From Clarkia xantiana subsp. parviflora (lineage: Eukaryota > Streptophyta > Magnoliopsida > Myrtales > Onagraceae), in assembly GCA_036873135.1 (NCBI GenBank), contig JAPTYO010000013.1:21573901-21637900 (forward strand): a stretch of 64,000 bases of DNA, given 5' to 3'. The notes beneath the pieces are model-generated. The model was not told where the DNA came from, ran no database searches, and saw only the letters and a list, made by a program, of their open reading frames with translations. A program made the translations under genes and the position numbers. Within the stretch, counting starts at the first letter, position 1. Each line of letters opens with the position of its first letter. Positions 55,336 to 64,000 of this stretch are shown in pieces.

Positions 55336-56472
55336 AAATGGCATGTATCTGTGATAATATTTTGATATTAGAATGTTACATTTTGTAAGCGAAAGAATTG
55401 CAACTGAGTTTATGATCAATCGACGTCATAATGTTTTGATTACATCAAATTTACGGTCTATAAACTGAGTCGTAGGAGAACGCAATCATCTGCCAAACAA
55501 TGTTGAATGTGGGCCTTACCTAGTCACGCAGGTACGTTCGTCTTGCGGTGGAGGGAGGCCTCTACTATGCAATGCTGGCTAAGAATCAGGGGAATAAACC
55601 TGATTACGCAGAACGATTATCTATTGTCGAAGTAACTCGACATGATCTTCGTCCTACAGATCGCCGTGATGAACTCCGTTCGTCATAAATCCACATTTTG
55701 GGCCAGATGAAAAATCTGTGATAGCATGATTGACATATCCCATTCCTGTTGACCCAAAAGGTTTAGGTATGCTATCAACGCGTGCTTCATACTACGCGTG
55801 CCATGTACGACCACGGGGTCACAGCTCGGTTGTGCTAGGAAAAGAATCCTCGTGATTCTGGCAGGCACAAACTTCTTCACATCGAGCGTGTTATTGATCC
55901 CGGGAGTCTTATGAAGAGGCACCCGAAGTATCCTCATGGACTCAGAACTCGTACTTAAGGTCAGGCTCAATGCTCGCTTCCCAGCGTACGAGCGTAGTGC
56001 TGAACAAAAAGGCCCAGCGACCACGTCTTTGGAAACCGGTTGGGTTTGACTAAGGGTTTGAGCGATGGGGATGGTAAAGTTCACCTATAATTCACCGACT
56101 CTTGTATTCACTAAGGTGACCACCAACCGGATATTAGTTGAAGGTTGTGAATACTTGTACGGATGCCTTGGAGAAGTGTTCCTATGTGGAAACTAGGCGA
56201 ATGGAGAATTATCAGTTGACCTAGGATACAGCGTGGTACAATATGAAATGTTGTTTATAACATGTTGATTGGAGAAAATAGAATCAACGTTCCGCGGGCG
56301 CTACAATACTCCTAACAGATGAGTAGCACGATGCCTGTCGTATCCGCCAGTCGCACTGAAAACCTCTTATGAACTATTCGGAAGCACAGAGCAGATCAAA
56401 TGGGAGAAATGTTGATGCGGATTTGGACAACAATACATTAACAGGCACCCTCCCATTCAGGCGAGTGGGAGC
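55336..56472 (+). mobile_element. Inner copia 3' non-coding tract
   Basis: The same ~1.1-kb tract as in A, B and outer, ending ggcgagtgggagc before the LTR. No frame is supported. Confidence 0.75.
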
Positions 56473-57073
56473 TGTAAGCATATGGTGATGGGCGCCGTAA
56501 TTGGTAGCCCATAATATGTATAGTTTACATAATGAACTTGGGTAAATGTCACATTAGGGTAATTGGGCTAGACCCAAATCCCAATTGAGATGGGAGGCCC
56601 AAAATTGGGCCTCCCCAAATACATAGGCCGGCCGAAACTTATAGTGAGGGTAAAGTGGACTTTTGTCCACTTTACTCCTCCTATAAATAAGAGGTGTTAG
56701 GGAATATTTAGGGTTAATCATAATTCCCTCACAAGAGTGTTTTAGAGAGAAAAACCCTTCTCCCACACATCTAGGTTCGGCCGCACCATTCATTACACCA
56801 AGGGTGTGTCAAATTGCTTTCGAGCAAACTCTCCGAAGATCTTTCCCCGTGCCAAAAATTGATCAGAGGCTTTGCTGTGGAGCTAACAACACGTAGGGCT
56901 TCTTTCACAAGAACCTCTACGGGTTCCGTCCGGTGGATCGAGAACTCCCTCGTGCAAAGGATCTTGGACTACGGTAACTGTTGAGGTATGTGTAACTCTT
57001 CCGCTGCGTAATTTTGATTACATGTACGTACCATGTTTGTATTTCCGTTGTGATTACTCTCCGTAATCTAACA
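56473..57073 (+). repeat. 3' LTR of inner copia
   Basis: 601 bp, TGTAAGCATATGG ... CGTAATCTAACA; perfect U3 palindrome at 56650-56675 and TATAAATA after it. Confidence 0.95.
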
Positions 57074-57078
57074 CACGC

Positions 57079-58193
57079 ATGATGCGTATGCATGAATGTT
57101 GAAGATGAATTGGCATGTGATAATTTAACTGAGGAGTAGAATTATATATGCTAAGTATGAGTTCCTCGGAACATTAGACGCATGACGCGTATGCATGAGG
57201 TGTGATTGTTTCTTGGATGCGATCTGCGCATGATGATTTACTTGTGTAGTAGAATTATGTGTGTAAACTTGAAATCCTAGAAAACATTTTAAAAAGGCCC
57301 TTGAGAAAGCCAAGATCGGGTGTTTTAAAACCTCCAGTTCCGGTTGTTGCAATTAAACCGTTTTAAAAGACCGATCTATTAGAAAGAAGACGACGGTAAT
57401 GTGAACTCTTTCACGACCCCCCTTCCCTCGGTTTACTTTCTGTCGGTTGGGTTAGATGTCTGAGAAATCATTATTAGTCATCTCCTATCTCATAGATATC
57501 CAGTGGACGCAATTTTTTTCCAATATATAAATGTCTCCCCTCTTGTGCATAATTGTCAATGTCTTTATAGTATAGATGGCAGATCGAAAGTGTTTCTTCA
57601 CTGAACTTGATAGTAGAAATTATGATGAATGGGAGAAATATGTTACGAATATTCTCCTTGTTGCAAATGTTGAGGAACATATAGACTCAACTGCAGGGAA
57701 GGTAAACACAGACGGATTTTGTAGTCCAAGATACAACTACGGTGAAATGTCGTGGAAAGATCGGATATCACGCGATTTAATCCGTGCAACCCTGATATAA
57801 GGAGCTGAAGAAAGCGGTGTGAACGTTAGTGCGCTACACCTCTGGTGCACCATACGCCTTCGCTACGGCGGAGGAATGGCTGCACACGCAAGATACCTAA
57901 TGCTTAGGTATTATGGTATTCTTTGCAGAGATGGAGGTGTACTCACCACTGACGATCCCGAAGATGAAATAGACATATGGAAGAGGATTCAAAATGTGAT
58001 GAGGATGTCTCCGATTTCACGGTTTGCAAATGATGATGGGCTCTCATGTCCGATTAATACAATTCAGACTGCGACTGAGCTATTCGAAAAGCAACCTAAG
58101 GATGAATGTTCCTCCAACGAATCCCAATCGGAAGATCTCTATGAATATATCCGTAAGTTGATGGGTAAATCCAGCAACAAAAGGTCTAAATGA
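57079..58193 (+). pseudogene. Outer copia leader end and degraded gag
   Basis: The leader resumes after the inner element. A gag-like frame starts at ATG 57576 (MADRKCFFTELDSRNYDEWE), stops, and continues 57819-58193 (LHLWCTIRLRYGGGMAAHAR YLMLRYYG). It resembles the N-terminal copia gag layout (LDSRNYDEW, LW..RYGG) but is clearly different from the inner element's gag. No zinc knuckle is seen. Confidence 0.55.
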
Positions 58194-59460
58194 AATCCGG
58201 TGCGACTTACACCGTAGATAAAAGCGCGTCTCAGGTTCGAATTGTTTGCCATATAGAGTTGTAAATACTTTATTTGAAACACAACGTCTGACAAAATTCA
58301 CTTGTGAATTCTTCTCAGGTGTCGTGCTCAATGTGGCAAAGACTCATCGTCTATTTTATCGCTTTCTGCTTCTTCAAATTCTGTGACAATACTGGTTTAG
58401 TTGTAATGTGTATACTTGTTCGATTAAGTTGTTGAAATTGGTCAATATATGATTCAGAGTTATTGAATAAAAGTAATTGCTATTCGATTCTAAATAAAAT
58501 TTACTTATCAATCATCGTCCCAGAAAGTAGGAACGATCCGAAAAGAAAATCTAAAGCCTCCAGCTTAGAACCAAGACTTTTCGATCACGATAACTGTTCG
58601 AACTAAAACAACGAAATTAACATAACCCATTCAAATTGCTATAAGTCCGTGAGAACGCAAGTAGATAATCCTTATTTGTTAGTACTCCATTATAAAATTA
58701 AAATAGTAATGATGAACATGTACGGTATTGATTAAAAAAAATTGAATTTTTGAAAACGAAACGATTTCACCATGGGTTAAACCCGGTGATGCGCGGGCAT
58801 GCTGCGCACGTGTTTCTCGAGAGAGGGAAAACATCGATTCGAAGTACAAAATTCAATATAAAGTGTGTTCTTGATTTAATGCTTAAAGTAAATTTTAATT
58901 TGCATAAACACCCATTAAATGGTTTTTCTCATACAAAATTCTCGTAGAAAATTTCAACGAGCATAAGGTGAAAACCTAATGCACCATCCGTGGTGGGTAA
59001 CACCTAACGTCCGTTAAACGACGTATCCCACTATTCGCCTTTAATGATGAAAGATTGGCGAAGCATTAAAATGTCAAGTTTAACTACATGAACAAGGTCG
59101 ACACTATGATATCACAATTTAAACTTATAACCTTCTTTTTTCTTTCCAAAGGTAAGTTGTGGTTAACTGCAAATCATATGATGAACCTAGTTAATGTGTT
59201 AATCGGTTACGCGACACCATATGAGCTTGGTAATGAATGGGATCTTACCAGAATTGCGACATTTTTGTTGCAAATAAAACACACACATAGTAACAATGGA
59301 ATGCTGAAAAGCATCTTCATACATGTGTGCAATAGCTTGGAAGTTTTGTGACGTGGTCGAACATGAGACGTTACAATACTTGAGGCTATATTTCCATAGC
59401 TTAAACATCAAATCAAATGAAATCTTGATTAAACTAGAGGATGATGATAATCAGGTCCCA
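58194..59460 (+). mobile_element. Outer copia block between gag and linker (no PR/INT seen)
   Basis: Non-coding in all frames beyond short runs. Shares motifs with B and inner: gattcagagttattgaataaa (58449; B 1929), catgggttaaaccc (58771) and gtggtcgaacatgagac (59354). Confidence 0.6.
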
Positions 59461-59583
59461 CTCACTTCGAGTGGGAAATTTGAGGCAGCAACACAAGTGA
59501 ACGATACGATATGATAAATGAAGACGGGGACATTTTGATAATAAATCTAGTGGGAGGATTCGATCCAACCACCCAGATCACTG

Positions 59584-59895
59584 TTGCTGCAGGTGCAACT
59601 TAAGTTGGACATGATGATCAAGTTACTGAACCGATGGATGAAAATCCAATTTTACCTCAACTACCGTGGGAGTGGTACGACCAACTTGGTTCCCGGTCGT
59701 AGTAACCGTGGAATTAATCTTGGAAGTGGAAATCTGAGACCGAGAGGTCGTCCTAGAAAAGTCGTTGGTGAAAGTTCAAGTAGCACTCTTGTTCCCAGTG
59801 GGAGTATTGCACCGATAATGAGCATTATTCCTAGTGAGAGCGACATTCAAGCTCAATATGGGATTATCGAGCCTAGACGCATTCTAAGGCACTGA
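59584..59895 (+). pseudogene. Outer copia linker with AT-hook-like motif
   Basis: Contains LRPRGRPRKVVGESSSSTLV (59734-59793), with the canonical AT-hook core RGRP flanked by basic residues, and VPSGSIAPIMSIIPSESD repeats. B and inner carry decayed versions. It lies just upstream of RT. Confidence 0.65.
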
Positions 59896-59939
59896 ACTTC
59901 TCCTAAGAAGTATCACATCGAGAGAGGTGAATTGTTCAC

Positions 59940-61504
59940 CCTCACTTCGACTGATGAACCGGTAACGGTTAAACATGCTATGGATGGACCTCAAGAAAAA
60001 GAATGGAGGAAAGCAATGAAGGATGAGATCGCCTTATGAAATCTAATTCAGTATGGTCTTTAGTTTGATTTGCCTGCTGATCGCAGAGCAATAGGTTCCA
60101 AGTGGGTTTTGAAATTGAAACTCACTTCTGATGTAGTTGTCGAGCGATACAAAGCTTGACTCGTTGCAAAAGGATATACCCAAATTCACGGAGTGAACTT
60201 TGATGAGACATACTTACCTATTGTTCGTTACACCACAGTACGGGCCATTTTGGCTTTGGTTGCGAGCTTCGATCTGGAGCTGCACCAAATGGATGTTAAG
60301 ACTGCATTCCTCCACGGTAACCTGGATGAAGAAATCTATATGGAGCAGCCAGAGGGTTTCATTACTCTTGGCAACGAACGTAAAATTTGTAAACTCCAAA
60401 GATCTATTTATGGTCTTAAACATTCATCCCGGCAATACTACCGCAGATTTTACGAAGAAATCGTTGGAAATGGATTCGTGAATCTTCATGAGGATCCATG
60501 CGTGTACGCGAAGACTTTCGAGTCTAAATATGTCATCTTGACATTATATGTCGATGACATATTAATTTTCGCGAATGATGTGGGTTACATGAATGAGTCA
60601 AAGTCCTGGGTGACATATGTATTTGAGATGAAAGACATGTGAGAAGCCACGTACATCCTGGGCATTAAGATTGCTAGGGATCGGGCTGCTCATAAACTAT
60701 GTCTATCTCAAGAATCCTATATTTTCGACTACATGATGCCAAACCCGTGGATACGCCGGTTGTGTTCGGGTGCGCGTTGTCGAAGCGTGATGGCTGAAAG
60801 AACCTGGCTGAGCGTCAACATATGAAAAGTGCAGAATACATAAGTATGGTTTGCAGCTTAATGTATACCATGCAATGCACTCGTCCAGACATCTGTTACG
60901 CTATGGGCCTAGTAGCACGATTCCAATAAGATCCTGGCACTCAACATCTAAAGGCTATGAAATGAATAATTCGATACCTGAAAGGTACTCTCGACTACGC
61001 TATGTGCTATGAGGGTGGAAAACTAGAATTATTAGGATTCAGTGACGCCGACCATGGTGGCGATCCGATGATCGTAAGTCCACCTCAGGAGGAGTATTTC
61101 TCCTTGCTAATGTCGTCATTTCATGGATGAGCAAGAAGCAATCTTGTGTCGCGCTGTCAACGATGGAATCCGAATTCGTGGCCCTCTCTAAGAATGCACA
61201 AGAAGTAGTCTGGCTTAATAGGCTCTTAACTGCATTGCCTAGCGTTGAGGACGTGAGTAAACCTGTAAAGTTATACTCTAACATTCAAGCAACAATTGCA
61301 GCAGTTAAGAACCCTAAGTACCATAGCAGGACGAAACACATTGATATAAAATATAATTATGCTAATAATATGGTTGAGGAAAAAGTTATCACATTAGAAT
61401 ACTTGTCTACTGAAAGCATGATGGCCGATCCATTACTAAACCTTTACGCAGGGATGTCTTCGAAAAGCATGTTAAAATGTTGGGACTGCGTAGGGTTTAA
61501 GTAG
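59940..61504 (+). pseudogene. Outer copia RT-RNase H, broken
   Basis: 60193-60642 holds the best RT of the family here: MDVKTAFLHGNLDEEIYMEQ, SIYGLKHSSRQYYRRFYEE and LTLYVDDILIFAND with intact YVDD. A TGA at 60640-60642 follows KDM where B has Gly. Frameshifts follow (60643-61126). RNase H at 61127-61504: [20 protein letters not shown] and a decayed [11 protein letters not shown]. Confidence 0.88.
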
Positions 61505-62593
61505 ACCGTATCGTGATGGCAACTTTTTGAAACTTTATTGAAATGAATTGCAGTTTGAGTTTATGATTCTTACGACGTCATAATGTTTGAAGTTTCATAT
61601 GATTTTTACGGTTTATAAATTGTCGTAGGAGGGATAACCTCCAAAATAAAATAATGTCGAATATGGGCCAAGACTCGTCACACAGGCTCGACTGTCTTGA
61701 CGGGGATCTCCATTAGTTCAAGATTGGCTAAGAACCATGGTGGGAAACATGGTTAAGCATAACGATCATTTGGTTTACGGAGTTACATGATATGATCTAA
61801 GTTCTGCAAATCGCCGTTACGAACTTCGTTCCTAATAAAACCACATTCAGGGCCAGAGCACAAATCTGCGATAGCATATGACATTTCTCACTTCCTGACT
61901 AAACTTAGGTTATGCTATCGACACGTGCTTCATACTACGCGTGTCATGTTCGACCACGGGGTTAGGCTCGGTTTTGCTAGATAGAATCCACGAGATTCAG
62001 ATGGGCACAAACTTCTTCACCTTTAGCGTGTGGCTGATCCGGGATGCTATATGAAAGAAGCATCCAAAGTATCCTCACGGACTCCGAACTCATACCTAAT
62101 GTCAGGTTGAATGTTTGATTCCCGGCGTACGAACAGTGCTGAACAAAAAGGCCTAGTGACCACGTCTTTGGAAACTGGTTGTGTTTGACTAAGGGTATGA
62201 GCAATGAGGATGGTCCAGTACACCTGTAATTCTCCGAATCTTGTATTCACTAGGTGGCCACCAACCTGACATTAGTTGAACGGTTATGAATACTTACACG
62301 GATACCCTGAATGAGTATTCCTATGTGGAAACTGGGCAATTTGAGAATGACAGTTGACCTAGGATACAACGCGACACTTTATTTTTAGCAAGTTGATTAG
62401 ACATGGGGAATCAACGTTCCGCGGGCGCTACAATACTCCTAACAGATGAGTAGCACGATGCCCGTCGTGTCCACCGGTCGCACGACAAACGTCGTATGAA
62501 CTTTTCGGAGCAGGGATTGGATCGAAGACCAAATATAGATGTGTTGGAGAACAACATATTAATAGGCACCCTCCCATTCCGGCGAGTGGGAGC
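61505..62593 (+). mobile_element. Outer copia 3' non-coding tract
   Basis: Fourth copy of the family's ~1.1-kb 3' tract, ending ggcgagtgggagc next to the LTR. Confidence 0.75.
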
Positions 62594-63195
62594 TGTAAGC
62601 ATTTGGACTATAGGCCGCCGTAATTGGGAGGCCATTAATTAAGTCCATGTACCTTAGAAATTAGGTAATGTCACATTAGGGATTTTGGGCTAGGCCTAAA
62701 ATCTCAATTGACATGGGAGGCCTAAATTGGGCCTCCCTAAGTAACATGGCCGACCGAATTTTAAGCTAGGGGTAAAGTGGACTTTTGTCCACTTTACTCC
62801 TCTTATAAATAGGAAGTCCTAGGAGGGTTTCATAACACTAATGCTATTACTCTTTTCCTAAGTGGTGAGATTAAAAGAAAGCCCACCTCCCTATATTAGA
62901 GTGAGTTCTGCCGAAACACCTAGAAGAAGGAGGTGCTAAAATTGCGACGAGCAATTTACTCCAAGAGATCCATCCCGCGAAGAATCGACTGAGGTTTTGT
63001 TGTGAGGCATAATCCACGTATGGCTTCTCTAACAGGAACCTCTACCGGAACCGTCCGGCGGATCGAGAACTCCCCTCAACGGTCATGGGCTACATGAAAC
63101 AATATAAGTATGTGCACCTTATTCTGCTGCGTATTAGCTACCATGCACGTATCTAGGGTTTTTGTTCGCGTAGTATTAATCCCCTAAATCCTACA
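62594..63195 (+). repeat. 3' LTR of outer copia
   Basis: 602 bp, TGTAAGCATTTGG ... AAATCCTACA; perfect U3 palindrome at 62772-62797. Confidence 0.95.
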
Positions 63196-63200
63196 GGTCC

Positions 63201-63400
63201 CGCCACAAACAAAAGGTTCAAATTGGTCCTTACAAGATACAATATAGTACAAACAAGACCACAATGTAACTTGGGCATGAAACCGACCCAAAAGCAAAAA
63301 CAAGTCCAAAACACAAAACAAACAATTTGAAATACAAAACCAAAATAGCAACAACGCCCACACCAGCTTATATCACAATATTCACGAATTATTAATCAGT
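63201..63400 (-). repeat. Copia D LTR, continuation (end not determined)
   Basis: By the TSD logic, sequence right of 63200 continues the copia D LTR interrupted at 35250. Its outer end cannot be fixed because the second copia D LTR is missing from the window. Confidence 0.45.
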
Positions 63401-64000
63401 CAGTGCATACCGAAAATGTTTGTGGCTATGCTTTTACAAAGCCGGCCAAAAATAACATTTTCGGCTATAATTGTGCCCCTACTCGGGCGGGCAACGCACG
63501 ATGTCTAGGTGTTGAATCTAGACGTGTGCATTGGAAGGGGAATGCCTACCATCCTTTCAAACTACACATGCTTTTTTTTGTGCAATTATTTTATTTATTG
63601 TTTTGTCCTTCAATTTTATGGGTTAGATAAAATATTTTAACGCATTGTACTTTGTCTTATATTATTAATTATTTTATTGCATTTTATCCTCCAAATGTTT
63701 TTTTTTAAAATTAAATCACTCCTTTTATTTTCTATTATATATATCCTAACAAATAAATTCAAAAACAAAATCTGAAAAATATTAATATTTTTCATAATAT
63801 AATATTTTATTTAATATTAAAATAAAATTTTAAAATATTTCAAAAATTGGGAAAAATAAAGAAAAAATCGAAAATAATACTTAAAAATTGGTAAAAGTAT
63901 TTAAAATTTTGAAATAATAAAATGAATTTCTAAGAATCTAGAAAATATAACTTAGGATGAAAAACAAAACAAAACAAAAAAGTTAATCTTAACCATATCC
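63401..64000. other. AT-rich intergenic DNA
   Basis: 63440-63560 is GC-richer (cccctactcgggcggg, gcaacgcacgatg). The rest is very AT-rich with A runs. No gene is supported. Confidence 0.45.

Larger units (their letters stand above)
37390..57078 (+). mobile_element. Copia inner element with TSD cacgc
   Basis: TSD cacgc at 37390-37394 and 57074-57078. LTRs are 37395-37996 and 56473-57073 (about 5% different). It carries gag with a zinc knuckle and a broken RT-RNase H, split by the gypsy at 43726-54772. Confidence 0.95.
35246..63200 (+). mobile_element. Copia outer element with TSD ggtcc
   Basis: The 5-bp TSD ggtcc is at 35246-35250 and 63196-63200. LTRs are 35251-35850 and 62594-63195 (about 8% different by eye). 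The internal region is split by the inner copia at 37395-57073. It contains a degraded gag, a non-coding block, a linker, RT-RNase H and a 3' tract. Confidence 0.95.

Overview
This is plant nuclear DNA, almost certainly from an angiosperm. Evidence is the GT-AG spliced genes, a GARP-type MYB transcription factor, an R3H-SUZ protein, Ty1/copia and Ty3/gypsy elements primed by tRNA, and MULE-type TIR elements. No species call is possible by eye.

Layout. (1) 1-6793: two damaged Ty1/copia elements of one family, a 3' end (A) followed by an element without a visible 5' end (B). (2) 6794-12420: a short genic island with two convergent host genes, a four-exon R3H-SUZ gene (+, 7911-10399) and a one-exon MYBC1/PCL1-like gene (-, 11313-12095). 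(3) 12419-15793: four terminal-inverted-repeat elements that all begin GGGTTAA and end TTAACCC, three with perfect 9-bp target-site duplications; one carries a captured trihelix-like coding fragment and one is a GC-rich giant hairpin. A fifth, unrelated foldback element (11-bp TSD) lies at 16758-17683 in very AT-rich DNA. (4) 19.4-63.4 kb: a nested stack of LTR retrotransposons.

The stack reads as follows. A minus-strand copia (D; 21600-35093, LTR from 35094) is interrupted in gag by a minus-strand gypsy without pol (24928-34372) and in its LTR by a plus-strand copia (outer, 35251-63195, TSD ggtcc). The outer copia holds a second copia (inner, 37395-57073, TSD cacgc), which holds a Tat-like gypsy (43726-54772, TSD gctat). 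LTR divergence counted by eye falls inward: about 8% (outer), 5% (inner), 1% (gypsy), as nesting predicts.

The two gypsy elements share an uncommon plan: gag-PR on one strand, then a tandem-repeat block, then an oppositely transcribed, spliced gene of the 'putative gypsy type transposon' family. The minus copy has lost or never had RT, RNase H and integrase and instead carries a second gag-like domain fused in frame after the protease. The copia family (A, B, inner, outer) shares an RT-RNase H module but shows no recognisable protease or integrase; a shared non-coding block sits in their place, followed by a linker with an AT-hook-like motif. All the elements are broken. The host genes are the only apparently intact conventional genes.
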